Shown: positions 1 through 7,690 of the stretch, piece by piece
Numbering within the stretch: position 1 is the first letter of the stretch
Layout of the letters: every line of letters starts with the position of its first letter
Origin: Alphaproteobacteria bacterium UBA6411
GTDB taxonomy: Bacteria > Pseudomonadota > Alphaproteobacteria > CAAGCB01 > CAG-977
Direction: 5' to 3'
NCBI GenBank assembly: GCA_002438565.1
Contig: DJPN01000008.1
Span: forward strand, 1 to 42,800
Length of the DNA: 42,800 nt
Program-made: the position numbers and the translations under genes
The notes under the pieces: model-generated
What the model saw: only the letters and a program-made list of their open reading frames with translations
The model's database searches: none
What the model was told of the DNA's origin: nothing

Positions 1-151
1 AGTTTTCGGCCGTTAAGCGCACGACCGCTCTTTTATCCGCCGGAACCGTTTCCAGGTAGGCATCCGTTTTCAGCATCGCTGCGTCTTCTTCCGGCAATCG
101 GCATCCCGCCAACAGCAGCAGCGCCAACAGCACCGTTTTCCGCAGTTTCAT
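1..151 (-). CDS. Putative lipoprotein, N-terminal part only
   Basis: Reading the minus strand from an ATG at 151 gives about 50 codons that run off the left edge of the window. The protein begins with a short basic stretch (MKLRK), a leucine/alanine-rich hydrophobic core and the lipobox LAGC, with the lipidated cysteine at about residue 17, so it should be an exported, lipid-anchored envelope protein. A GGCGAGG-like ribosome binding site precedes the ATG. The mature part seen is charged and not recognisable as a family. An 11-base-arm palindrome and a good -10 element lie just upstream, suggesting a separately regulated gene. Function unknown. Confidence 0.6.
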   Translation of the reverse strand, partial: MKLRKTVLLALLLLAGCRLPEEDAAMLKTDAYLETVPADKRAVVRLTAEN

Positions 152-162
152 CTTTGCCTCGC

Positions 163-190
163 CTTTAGTTTTAATCCGCTAAAACTAAAG
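163..190. promoter_or_regulatory. Perfect inverted repeat, candidate operator of the lipoprotein gene
   Basis: Two perfectly complementary 11-base arms, CTTTAGTTTTA (163-173) and TAAAACTAAAG (180-190), are separated by 6 bases. There is no T-run after either arm, so a terminator for the arsR gene is less likely. The repeat begins within the -10 element of the lipoprotein promoter and covers the likely transcription start, the usual position of a repressor operator. The protein that binds it cannot be told from the sequence. Confidence 0.5.
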
Positions 191-216
191 TATAGCTTCT
201 TTACCCTGCACTCAAG
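189..216 (-). promoter_or_regulatory. Candidate sigma-70 promoter of the lipoprotein gene
   Basis: On the minus strand the -10 is TATACT (194-189, five of six consensus bases). The -35 is CTTGAG with a 16-base spacer (216-211), or TTGAGT with a 15-base spacer. The promoter sits between the end of arsR and the lipoprotein start. Confidence 0.4.
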
Positions 217-223
217 CGCTTTT

Positions 224-580
224 TTACTTTTCGGCGGGGCAACTGATTTCAACCAGTTTTTCTATCGTATGATGCAGCAAATCCGCCTGCGGCGTTTCTG
301 CGGCTTTGTAATAAACTTCCTTGCCTTTGCGTTCCGATTCAATCAATCCCGCGGCTTTCAGCCGGTTCAAATGGTGCATGACGGCAGGACTGCTCATCTC
401 CACCATGGCGGACAGGTTGATGACACATTCTTCGCAATGGCACAGCAGCCAGAAAATCCGCGCGCGGTTATTGTCGTCCAACAATTTGAAAATGTCGGAA
501 ACGACTTGAAAATCCGATGTTTTCGGCATGTGGTCGAAGTTGTGTTCGACGTTTTGCCCGTGATTGTGCGGCAATTCCAT
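224..580 (-). CDS. ArsR/SmtB-family metal-sensing repressor
   Basis: A 118-residue winged-helix regulator. Family members are dimers that bind operator DNA without metal and release it when metal binds, switching on resistance genes. The N-terminus is histidine-rich (HNH, EHNFDH). The cysteine cluster CHCEEC at about residues 47-52 lies where ArsR/CadC proteins carry their helix-3 metal ligands. The recognition helix region (SSPAVMHHLNRLKAAGLI) and wing (KGKEVYY) follow, then histidines near the C-terminus (LLHH), where the helix-5 site of SmtB/CzrA lies. The start has a good GGAGGAC ribosome binding site. It is divergent from a P1B ATPase, with an operator-like palindrome between them. I infer sensing of zinc, cadmium or lead; the exact metal is uncertain. 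Confidence 0.88.
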   Translation of the reverse strand: MELPHNHGQNVEHNFDHMPKTSDFQVVSDIFKLLDDNNRARIFWLLCHCEECVINLSAMVEMSSPAVMHHLNRLKAAGLIESERKGKEVYYKAAETPQADLLHHTIEKLVEISCPAEK

Positions 581-638
581 AATGTCCTCCGAATGTGCAT
601 GTTACCACACTTGCCCGCCAAAGAAAGAATGTTTTTTA

Positions 639-667
639 TTGACACGCCTCTCCAACAGTTTTATTTT
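639..667 (+). promoter_or_regulatory. Sigma-70-like promoter of the metal ATPase gene
   Basis: A perfect -35 hexamer TTGACA (639-644) is followed after 17 bases by TATTTT (662-667). The start point would fall inside the palindrome that begins at 666, so a bound repressor would block transcription. Confidence 0.6.
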
Positions 668-695
668 AACAATTAAATGATTGCTTAATTGTTAA
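666..695. promoter_or_regulatory. Candidate operator for the ArsR-family repressor
   Basis: Perfect 11-base arms TTAACAATTAA (666-676) and TTAATTGTTAA (685-695) flank 8 bases. The AT-rich dyad overlaps the -10 and start region of the ATPase promoter and ends 16 bases before its ATG. SmtB/ArsR-type operators are AT-rich dyads in this position, so binding by the divergent regulator is the natural inference. Confidence 0.6.
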
Positions 696-711
696 ATCAA
701 AGGACACGGCC

Positions 712-2586
712 ATGGAAACGGAACAAAAGATAAAACTGGTTCGCATTTTGGCGGCGGCGGGCCTTGTTGCGGTGCTGCATTTTACCGCCTTGCCGTCCGG
801 CATTGCGGCGGCGCTGTACATCGCGGCCTACTTGATTGCGGGATACGACGTTTTGTTTGAAGCGTTTGACGGCATCAAGGACGGCGATTTGTTCGACGAA
901 GATTTTTTAATGGCGGTCGCAACTTTGGGCGCGATTGCGCTGGCGGTTTACAAAACGGGCGATTACACCGAAGCCGTCGCCGTTATGGTGTTTTTTCAAA
1001 CCGGCGAATTGTTCGAGGATATCGCCGTCGACAAAAGCCGCAAAAACATTGCCGCTTTAATGGATATCCGTCCCGATTGCGCGCATCTTGAAAAGGACGG
1101 CCAGCTTGAAACCGTTGCGCCGGAAACCGTCGCAGTCGGATCAGTCATCGTTGTTCAGCCGGGGGAAAAAGTGCCTTTGGACGGACGGGTTGTCAGCGGT
1201 AAATCATCGTTAAACACAGCTGCCTTGACAGGGGAAAGCGTGCCGCGTTCGGTTGAAACGGGGGATGAAATTTTCAGCGGCAGCATCAACCTTGACGGCG
1301 TTTTACGCATTGAAACGACCAAGCCGTTCGGCGAATCGACGGTGTCCAAGATTTTTTCACTGCTGGAAAACGCGCAATCGCACAAAGCGAAATCCGAAGC
1401 CTATATTTCCAAATTCGCCCGCATGTACACGCCCGCCGTGTGTTTCGGCGCTTTGGCTTTGGCGGTCATGCCGCCGCTGATTCGGCAGTTTTTTATGGAG
1501 ATTCCCGCCGATTGGGAAAGCTGGATTTACCGCGCTTTGGTGTTTTTAGTCATCAGTTGCCCGTGCGCTTTGGTTATCAGCGTGCCGCTCAGCTTTTTCG
1601 CGGGCATCGGGGGAGCAAGCAAAGCGGGTGTGCTGATAAAAGGCGCAAACTATCTGGAAACACTGGCGAAAACAAAAACCGTCGTGTTTGACAAGACGGG
1701 AACGCTGACCCAAGGCGTATTCAAAGTTTGCGGCATTCACCACAATGAAATGGAAGCCGAACGGCTGCTGGAATATGCGGCTTTGGCGGAATGTGCTTCG
1801 TCACATCCCGTCGGAAAAAGCATTTGCCAAGCTTACGGCAAAGAAATCGACCGTTCCGCCGTTTCGGACGTGCACGAAGTCGCCGGCGGCGGCGTAATCG
1901 CCTGCATCAACGGCAAAACTTTCGCCGCGGGCAACGACAAGCTGATGAAAAAAATCAACGTTGACAGCACGCCCTGCCACAGTGTCGGAACGATTGTCCA
2001 TACGGCTTTGGACGGCAAGTACGCGGGACACATCGTTATCGCGGACGTGGTCAAACCGCAGGCCAAGCAGGCGATTGCCGACTTGAAAGCCATCGGCGTC
2101 AAAAAAACGGTCATGCTGACGGGCGATGTCAAAGCGGTGGCGGAACATGTCGGCGAATACTTGGGATTGGATGCGGTATACAGTGAATTGCTCCCCGCAG
2201 ACAAAGTGCAAAAAGTCGAGGAATTGCTGAAAGCCGAATCTCCGTCGGACAAGCTGGCTTTTGTCGGCGACGGCATCAACGACGCGCCCGTTTTGGCGCG
2301 CGCGGATGTCGGCATTGCCATGGGGGCTATCGGATCGGACGCGGCAATCGAAGCCGCCGATATCGTGCTGATGGACGATAATCCGCAAAAGATTGCGCTG
2401 GCGATTAAAATATCGCGCAAATGCTTGCGGATTGTGCGTGAAAACATCGTGTTCGCAATCGGCGTCAAAGCAGCATGTCTGGCTTTGGGCGCGTTCGGAT
2501 TGGCGGGCATGGGCGCGGCGGTGTTTGCCGATGTCGGCGTAATGGTGATTGCCGTTTTGAATGCGATAAGAGCGCTGCGGCTATAA
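712..2586 (+). CDS. Zn/Cd/Pb-exporting P1B-type ATPase (ZntA/CadA-like)
   Basis: A 624-residue inner-membrane pump that uses ATP to export soft divalent metals. All hallmarks are present: the actuator TGES motif (ALTGESVP), the membrane CPC metal site (residues 283-285, SCPCALVIS), the phosphorylated aspartate in DKTGTLT (about residue 327), the SSHPVGKS nucleotide-binding motif, and GDGINDAP at about 519-526. The last membrane helix holds FADVGVMVIAVLNAIR, whose aspartate corresponds to the zinc-ligand aspartate of ZntA, which places it in the P1B-2 group. Unlike many relatives it has no N-terminal HMA metal-binding domain; hydrophobic helices start within 15 residues of the ATG. AAAGGAC precedes the start. 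A strong terminator follows. Regulation is probably by the divergent ArsR-type protein. Confidence 0.93.
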   Translation: METEQKIKLVRILAAAGLVAVLHFTALPSGIAAALYIAAYLIAGYDVLFEAFDGIKDGDLFDEDFLMAVATLGAIALAVYKTGDYTEAVAVMVFFQTGELFEDIAVDKSRKNIAALMDIRPDCAHLEKDGQLETVAPETVAVGSVIVVQPGEKVPLDGRVVSGKSSLNTAALTGESVPRSVETGDEIFSGSINLDGVLRIETTKPFGESTVSKIFSLLENAQSHKAKSEAYISKFARMYTPAVCFGALALAVMPPLIRQFFMEIPADWESWIYRALVFLVISCPCALVISVPLSFFAGIGGASKAGVLIKGANYLETLAKTKTVVFDKTGTLTQGVFKVCGIHHNEMEAERLLEYAALAECASSHPVGKSICQAYGKEIDRSAVSDVHEVAGGGVIACINGKTFAAGNDKLMKKINVDSTPCHSVGTIVHTALDGKYAGHIVIADVVKPQAKQAIADLKAIGVKKTVMLTGDVKAVAEHVGEYLGLDAVYSELLPADKVQKVEELLKAESPSDKLAFVGDGINDAPVLARADVGIAMGAIGSDAAIEAADIVLMDDNPQKIALAIKISRKCLRIVRENIVFAIGVKAACLALGAFGLAGMGAAVFADVGVMVIAVLNAIRALRL

Positions 2587-2612
2587 AAAACGGGGCAAAC
2601 GCCCCGTTTTTT
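2587..2612. terminator. Intrinsic terminator, usable in both directions
   Basis: A GC-rich stem ACGGGGC / GCCCCGT with loop AAAC is flanked by A6 on one side and T6 on the other. It lies immediately after the ATPase stop codon and just beyond the stop of the convergent Bax-inhibitor gene, so it can serve both. Confidence 0.9.
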
Positions 2613-2626
2613 CCTGTTCAAATCCG

Positions 2627-3355
2627 TCAGTTGCGTCTGTCGCCGAAAAAGCGCAGCATGTACAAAAACAGGTTGATGAAGTCCATGTACAAATCCAGCG
2701 CGCCAAAAATGGCTTTGGCGTTCGACATTTCCGCGGAATCCGATTCGCTGTACCATTCGCGGGCTTTAAACGTGTCGAAAGCGGTCAATCCGACGAAAAT
2801 CAAAACGCCCAGAACGGACACGACGAAATCCAGCGGCGCGCTTTTGACAAAAATGTTGACCACCATTGCAATAATAATGCCGAACAGCCCCATCATCAGA
2901 AAAGAGCCGAACTTGGTCAAATCGCGTTTGGTCGTATAGCCGTACAGGCTCATAGACAGGAACATGCCCGCGGTAATCAAAAACACGCGCAGGATGCTTA
3001 ATCCCGTATAAGCCCAGAAAACCGTCGTCATCGACACGCCGAACGCGGCCGAGAAAATAACGAACAGCGTCAGCGCTTTGGCGGCGTTGCCCGTTCTGAC
3101 GGCCGATCCCATCATAAACACCAAAACGAACGGCAGCAAAACGGCAACCCACCCCAAGCCGCTGAGCGTTCCAGCCTGCACATTGAAAAACAAAGCGGCC
3201 AGCGTCGAATGAGCCAGTCCGTAGCTGACAAACGCGGTTACCAGCAATCCCAAAGTCATATAGTTGTAGACCTTGAGCATATATTGGCGCAACCCTTCGT
3301 CGACCATGGCGGCCGTGCGGGTGATGACCGAATCCCGTTGATAATCGAAAGACAT
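2627..3355 (-). CDS. Bax inhibitor-1 / YccA family membrane protein
   Basis: A 242-residue protein with about seven hydrophobic segments and the family pattern of a short charged N-terminus, then LKVYNYMTLGLLVTA. The late YSES-D region and the final FINLFLYMLRFFGDRRN segment are typical of bacterial TMBIM/YccA/YbhL proteins. Relatives interact with the FtsH protease (YccA) or act as pH-sensitive calcium leaks (BsYetJ); which role applies here is unknown. I chose the ATG at 3355 over an in-frame ATG at 3370 because GGAGG sits 8 bases before it. Convergent with the metal ATPase across a shared terminator. Confidence 0.9.
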   Translation of the reverse strand: MSFDYQRDSVITRTAAMVDEGLRQYMLKVYNYMTLGLLVTAFVSYGLAHSTLAALFFNVQAGTLSGLGWVAVLLPFVLVFMMGSAVRTGNAAKALTLFVIFSAAFGVSMTTVFWAYTGLSILRVFLITAGMFLSMSLYGYTTKRDLTKFGSFLMMGLFGIIIAMVVNIFVKSAPLDFVVSVLGVLIFVGLTAFDTFKAREWYSESDSAEMSNAKAIFGALDLYMDFINLFLYMLRFFGDRRN

Positions 3356-3455
3356 CTGTAAAACCTCCATATTGAACTTTTTATTTTATATAGCACGGAT
3401 TCGGGGAAAATTCCAGCTTATCCATTTATTAACTTTTCTGTGTTTTGGTAACAGT

Positions 3456-3935
3456 ATGTACAAAGTTCTGTTCGTATGCACCGGTAATATATGCCGCTCT
3501 CCGACTGCCGAGGGCGTTTTCCGACAAATGGTCGAAAACGCTGGGCTGCAGAGGGCGGTAACGGTGGATTCGGCGGGAATCAGCAGCTGGCACGCGGGGC
3601 AATCCCCCGATTCGCGAGCTGTCGAAACGGCTTTGAAAAACGGAGTGGACATCTCTTCCCTGCGCGCAAGGAAAGTCGTTCGGGACGATTTTCAAAACTT
3701 TGATTTGATTATCGCTCTGGACGCGTCGCATCTGCAGGTTCTGGAAAAATTGCGCCGCGAATCGGCGCAAAGCAAGGCGGAACTGAAATTGCTGATGAAA
3801 GACTATGCGCCCGAAACAGGATTCACGGATGTCCCCGACCCGTATTACGGCGGTTATGACGGCTTTCAATCGGTGTTTGATTTGATACGCGCCGCCTGCA
3901 CAAACGTGCTGGCCTCTGTTCGGGAAAAAGTGTGA
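3456..3935 (+). CDS. Low-molecular-weight protein-tyrosine-phosphatase family protein
   Basis: A 159-residue cytoplasmic phosphatase. The P-loop VCTGNICRS gives the catalytic cysteine (residue 8) and arginine (residue 14), and DPYYGGYDGF supplies the general-acid aspartate of the DPYY loop. An upstream in-frame start at 3372 would add 28 residues absent from the family, so MYKVLFVCTGN is taken as the N-terminus, although the ribosome binding site is weak. Its stop overlaps by one base the start of a fructosamine-kinase-like gene. In several bacteria this pair has been linked to protein deglycation, the phosphatase acting on sugar phosphates; that role fits the context better than protein tyrosine signalling but is not proven. 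Confidence 0.9.
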   Translation: MYKVLFVCTGNICRSPTAEGVFRQMVENAGLQRAVTVDSAGISSWHAGQSPDSRAVETALKNGVDISSLRARKVVRDDFQNFDLIIALDASHLQVLEKLRRESAQSKAELKLLMKDYAPETGFTDVPDPYYGGYDGFQSVFDLIRAACTNVLASVREKV

Positions 3936-4807
3936 TGCAGGTCGAAAAAAACCCTTTGTCGGCAAAAGTAACGCAAATCGTCGAACGCGCGACGCACCGT
4001 CTGGTCGTGTCGGCGGTAACGCTGGCCGGCGGGCGCACGGATGCCAAGCTGGTCGTTCTGTCCGACGGATCGCAGGTCGTCGTCAAACTGCCCAAAGGCA
4101 ACGGCGACAAACTGGCGATAGAGGGATCGTCCATTGAATATTTGAAAAAGCATACTTCCCTGCCGATGCCCGAAGTGTTTTATTCCGACGATTCCGTTCT
4201 GGTCCACGAATATATCGTCGCGGACGGCACTTTGGCGGCGGATTCGGAACCCGAAACGGCGGAATTGCTTGCAAAACTGCACGAACAAACCGCTTCGCAA
4301 TACGGATTCGACTTTGACACCTTGTACAGGGGAGCGATTCAGCCCAACAAAAAAAACGGCAAATGGACGGACTTTTTTGCACAAAACAGACTGCTTTTCA
4401 TGGCGCGGCAAGCTCTTGACACGGGATATTTGACGTCTGAAACGATGGGCAGAATCGAAAAATTGGCGGGGCAGCTGCACCGCTGGTTGGACGAACCGGA
4501 ACGGCCGTCCTTGATTCACGGCGACATTTGGTCCAGCAGTGTTTTATGCCGCCACGGGCGCGTCAAAGCGTTCGTCGATCCCGCGATTTGCTTCGCGGAT
4601 TCGGAATTTGAATTCGCTTTTTGCGGCGTCCAAGGGTTAAGCAAGCGTTTTTACGCCGTTTACAATGAAATCCGCCCGTTCCGCGCCGGCTTTTTTGAAG
4701 TGCGGCAAATGATTTACAACTTGTACCCTTTGCTGTCGGACATCCGGCTGAACAGCGCGGACGCGCATCGCAGAATCGACGCGATTTTAAAACGGTTCGG
4801 AGTTTGA
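3935..4807 (+). CDS. Fructosamine/ribulosamine 3-kinase family protein
   Basis: A 290-residue kinase of the fructosamine-3-kinase (PF03881) family, related to aminoglycoside phosphotransferases. The family phosphorylates ketoamines on glycated lysines, which destabilises the adduct and repairs the protein. Seen here: LIHGDIWSSSVLCR (catalytic loop, HGD near residue 195) and FVDPAICFADSEFEFAF (metal-binding DPA region). The ATG at 3935 overlaps the phosphatase stop; a GTG at 3932 is a possible alternative. The next gene, nth, starts one base after the stop, so the three genes form one operon. Bacterial homologues favour ribulosamines or erythrulosamines; the substrate here is not determined. 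Confidence 0.85.
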   Translation: MQVEKNPLSAKVTQIVERATHRLVVSAVTLAGGRTDAKLVVLSDGSQVVVKLPKGNGDKLAIEGSSIEYLKKHTSLPMPEVFYSDDSVLVHEYIVADGTLAADSEPETAELLAKLHEQTASQYGFDFDTLYRGAIQPNKKNGKWTDFFAQNRLLFMARQALDTGYLTSETMGRIEKLAGQLHRWLDEPERPSLIHGDIWSSSVLCRHGRVKAFVDPAICFADSEFEFAFCGVQGLSKRFYAVYNEIRPFRAGFFEVRQMIYNLYPLLSDIRLNSADAHRRIDAILKRFGV

Positions 4808-4808
4808 A

Positions 4809-5447
4809 ATGCTGTCCGCCGATAAAATCAGAGAAATCTTTGCCCGTTTCAAACGACTGAATCCCGAACCGAAGTGCGAATTGAACTATTCTTCGGACTA
4901 TACGCTGCTGGTCGCGATTGTTTTGTCGGCGCAAACGACGGATAAAAACGTCAACAAAGCGACGCCCGCTTTGTTCGCGGCGGCGGACACGCCCGAAAAA
5001 ATGCTGGCTTTGGGCGAAGAAAAGCTGAAAACGCACATCCGTTCCATCGGACTGTTCAACAACAAAGCCAAAAGCATTATGGCTCTGTCAAAGGATTTGG
5101 TTGAAAAATACGGCGGAAAAATTCCGACGGATTTCGACACGCTGCAAACATTGGCGGGGGTCGGCCGCAAAACGGCGAACGTGTTTTTGAACACGTTTTA
5201 CGGAAAGCCGACGTTCGGCGTGGACACGCATGTTTTAAGGCTTTGCAACCGCATCGGCATCGCGGCGGGGAAAACGCCGCTCGAAGTCGAAAAAAATCTG
5301 GCGAAAGCGGTCAAAGGCGTTGTTTCCGATGAAGATTTGAAATATGTCGCGCATTGGCTGGTGCTGCACGGCCGTTATGTCTGCGCGGCGAAAAAACCGG
5401 CATGCGACGCTTGCCCGATTGCCGATTTGTGTGAAAAGAACTTTTAG
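4809..5447 (+). CDS. nth: Endonuclease III, base-excision-repair DNA glycosylase/lyase
   Basis: A 212-residue enzyme that removes oxidised pyrimidines and cuts the resulting abasic site. The helix-hairpin-helix LAGVGRKTANVFL carries the catalytic lysine, and the following GVDTHVLRL carries the catalytic aspartate. The C-terminal iron-sulphur cluster has the expected C-x6-C-x2-C-x5-C spacing (CAAKKPACDACPIADLC). Length matches the E. coli enzyme. Cotranscribed with the upstream kinase. Confidence 0.97.
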   Translation: MLSADKIREIFARFKRLNPEPKCELNYSSDYTLLVAIVLSAQTTDKNVNKATPALFAAADTPEKMLALGEEKLKTHIRSIGLFNNKAKSIMALSKDLVEKYGGKIPTDFDTLQTLAGVGRKTANVFLNTFYGKPTFGVDTHVLRLCNRIGIAAGKTPLEVEKNLAKAVKGVVSDEDLKYVAHWLVLHGRYVCAAKKPACDACPIADLCEKNF

Positions 5448-5500
5448 TTTTCGTTGCTTCGTGCGTCAAAAGCCCTTATCCTTGAACAAAAGGAGAATTC

Positions 5501-6340
5501 ATGCCGCCGGTTTTGAAGCTTTTGCGCTTGCCCCATTGGATTAAAAACGGTTTGATTTTTCTGCCGCTGGTTTTCGGCGGCGGATTGACAAACGGCACGC
5601 TGTTTTTGACGACTTTGGCCGGAACGCTGTGTTTTTGCTGTCTGGTCTCCGCCGTTTATATCATGAACGATTTGGCGGACATGGAAGCCGACAGATTGCA
5701 CGAAGTCAAAAAACTCCGCCCCCTCGCCGCAAAAACCGTTTCAAAAAAAACGGCGAAAGTCTTGTTTGTTTTGCTGATGCTTTTAACATTCGGCGGTGCG
5801 GCGGCTTTGCAAAACGGCACAGCGGCGGTTTTGCTGGCGGTTTATTTTTTTTGCAACACCGTCTACAGCAACGGGGCGAAAAAAATTCCGATTTTCGATA
5901 TTACTCTGCTGGTGTCGGGATTTTTAATCCGTCTGTTTTACGGGGCGGCGCTGATTGACGAAGAAGTGTCGCCGTGGCTGTATATGACCGTTATGACCAT
6001 GGCGTGTTATCTGGCGCTGGGCAAGCGGCGCAATGATTTGCCGGCAGGCGGCGGCAATGATGTTTTAAAGCTCTATACTCCCGCTTTTTTGGACAAGTAT
6101 ATGACTGTCTGCCAAACGCTGACCATTGCTTTTTACGCACTGTGGGCGATGTCGCCGTCCGTTCTTCATTCAAATGCCGTCATTTGGACGGTGCCTTTGG
6201 TCATTGTCATTTGCATGAAATACGGACTCTGCGTCGAAACGCAAAAATACGCCGATCCCGTTGATGTTCTGCTGAGCGATAAAATATTGTGCGGCTTGAC
6301 CGCTTTGTACGGACTGGTCATGCTCGGATTATTGTATTGA
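5501..6340 (+). CDS. UbiA-family prenyltransferase, decaprenyl-phosphate phosphoribosyltransferase-like
   Basis: A 279-residue multi-helix membrane enzyme. The N-terminus LLRLPHWIKNGLIFLPLVF and the first aspartate motif NDLADMEADRLHEVKKLRPLA match the branch of the UbiA superfamily that includes decaprenyl-phosphate 5-phosphoribose synthase; a second acidic motif lies near DPVDVLLSDK. It probably attaches a phosphosugar or other group to a polyprenyl phosphate in the membrane. A strong AAAAGGAGA ribosome binding site precedes the ATG. It is followed after 7 bases by hisH. The substrate cannot be told from sequence; a role in a surface glycan is possible. Confidence 0.78.
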   Translation: MPPVLKLLRLPHWIKNGLIFLPLVFGGGLTNGTLFLTTLAGTLCFCCLVSAVYIMNDLADMEADRLHEVKKLRPLAAKTVSKKTAKVLFVLLMLLTFGGAAALQNGTAAVLLAVYFFCNTVYSNGAKKIPIFDITLLVSGFLIRLFYGAALIDEEVSPWLYMTVMTMACYLALGKRRNDLPAGGGNDVLKLYTPAFLDKYMTVCQTLTIAFYALWAMSPSVLHSNAVIWTVPLVIVICMKYGLCVETQKYADPVDVLLSDKILCGLTALYGLVMLGLLY

Positions 6341-6347
6341 GGATAAG

Positions 6348-6932
6348 ATGCTGACGGTATTGGATTACGGCGGCGGCAATTTGAAAAGCGTCGTCAATTT
6401 GTTGAAAAGCTTCGACGTGCCGTTCGTTTTGACGGACAAAGCGGAAAAAATCGAACAGGCGGACAAACTGCTGTTCCCCGGACAGGGACATTTCGGGCAA
6501 GTCATGGGGTCGCTGAATCAAAAAGGGTTGACCGCCCCTTTGAAAGCCGTGATTGAAAAAGGCGTGCCGTTTTTCGGAATCTGCGTCGGACTGCAAGTTT
6601 TGTTCGATTCGTCCGAGGAAGCGCCGAACGTCAAAGGATTGGGGATATTCAAAGGAAGCTGCATCCGCTTTCAAACGGGAAAAGTTCCCCAAATCGGCTG
6701 GAACAAAATTCAAACCACGGCGGCAAATACTTTTTTAAGCGACGATTTTTATTACTTTGTGAACTCGTACCACGTTGTCCCCGCCGATTCGTCGGTTGTG
6801 TCCGCCGTCGCCGACTATCACATTCCTTTTACGGCGGCGGTTCAGCATAAAAACATCGCGGCGACGCAGTTCCATCCCGAAAAAAGCGGGCAAGTCGGGC
6901 GCGATACGCTGAAAAGGTGGGTGTTTTCATGA
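6348..6932 (+). CDS. hisH: Imidazole glycerol phosphate synthase, glutaminase subunit
   Basis: A 194-residue class I glutamine amidotransferase. It starts with DYGGGNLKSV and has the nucleophile cysteine at residue 79 in FGICVGLQVLF, the KVPQIGWN segment typical of HisH, and the histidine/glutamate of the triad in QFHPEKSG. It hydrolyses glutamine and passes ammonia to HisF. Its stop overlaps the hisF start by four bases (ATGA), the usual arrangement for a translationally coupled pair. YFVNSYH has Asn where YFVHSY is common. Histidine synthesis is the likely role, although no other his gene is in the window. Confidence 0.9.
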   Translation: MLTVLDYGGGNLKSVVNLLKSFDVPFVLTDKAEKIEQADKLLFPGQGHFGQVMGSLNQKGLTAPLKAVIEKGVPFFGICVGLQVLFDSSEEAPNVKGLGIFKGSCIRFQTGKVPQIGWNKIQTTAANTFLSDDFYYFVNSYHVVPADSSVVSAVADYHIPFTAAVQHKNIAATQFHPEKSGQVGRDTLKRWVFS

Positions 6933-7690
6933 TTACAAAGCGCATTATTCCGTGCTTGGATGTCAAAGACGGGCAAACGGTCAAAGGAGTCAATTTTGAA
7001 AATCTGCGCTATGCGGGCGATGCGGCGGAACTGGCAAAACGTTATTCCGAACAGGGCGCGGACGAACTGGTTTTGCTGGACATCACCGCGACGAACGACG
7101 GACGCAAAACCATGCTGGACGTTGTGGAACGCGTCGCCGAAAATGTTTTCATCCCTTTTGCCGTCGGGGGCGGAATTAGGACGTTGGACGATATGCGCGA
7201 TTTACTGCTGGCGGGGGCGGACAAAGTGTCCGTCAATTCCGCCGCCGTCGAAAATCCCGATTTAATCGAACAAGCCGCGGGCAAGTTCGGGTCGCAATGC
7301 GTTACGGTCGCCATAGATGTCAAAAAATACGACGGCGAATATTATGTCGTCACCCGCGCGGGAAAGCATAAAACAGCACTGAAAGCGCTTGAATGGGCTA
7401 AAACGGTCGAAAATTTGGGGGCGGGGGAAATTCTTTTAACCTCGATGGACGCGGACGGCACACAGCAGGGATTCGATTTGCCGATTACCGCCGCAATATC
7501 GCAAAGCGTCCGTATTCCCGTTATCGCTTCGGGCGGCGCGGGGGCGAATCCGCAGCACTTTGTCGACGTGTTTGAAAAAGGGTTTGCCGACGCGGCTTTG
7601 GCGGCGTCGATTTTCCATTTCGGCACCTTGCCCGTTCCCGTTTTGAAACAATCCTTGAAAAACCATGGCGTCAATGTTCGATTGGTGTGA
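6929..7690 (+). CDS. hisF: Imidazole glycerol phosphate synthase, cyclase subunit
   Basis: A 253-residue TIM barrel. The N-terminus ITKRIIPCLDVKDG includes the catalytic aspartate near residue 11, and TVAIDVKK includes the second catalytic aspartate near 130. LLTSMDADGT and ASGGAG are phosphate-binding loops. With HisH it converts PRFAR to IGP and AICAR, linking histidine and purine synthesis. The ATG at 6929 is preferred over one at 6917 because it gives the canonical N-terminus and the ATGA overlap. The downstream gene overlaps its stop by four bases. Confidence 0.95.
   Translation: MITKRIIPCLDVKDGQTVKGVNFENLRYAGDAAELAKRYSEQGADELVLLDITATNDGRKTMLDVVERVAENVFIPFAVGGGIRTLDDMRDLLLAGADKVSVNSAAVENPDLIEQAAGKFGSQCVTVAIDVKKYDGEYYVVTRAGKHKTALKALEWAKTVENLGAGEILLTSMDADGTQQGFDLPITAAISQSVRIPVIASGGAGANPQHFVDVFEKGFADAALAASIFHFGTLPVPVLKQSLKNHGVNVRLV

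Noticed and set aside
1801..2756. Long open frames on the minus strand opposite the metal ATPase gene
   Set aside because: They run antisense to a gene with all P-type ATPase motifs, lack ribosome binding sites and have arginine/alanine-rich translations typical of shadow frames.
5840..5860. T8 run in the UbiA-family gene as a phase-variation tract
   Set aside because: T runs coding for phenylalanine are expected in membrane helices of this AT-tolerant coding style and several similar A or T runs occur; the G8 tract is the notable one.
6348..7690. hisH-hisF as sugar-amidating HisH2/HisF2 enzymes
   Set aside because: No WbpG-like N-acetyl sugar amidotransferase is next to them and the histidine-pathway active-site residues are intact, so this is kept only as a question.
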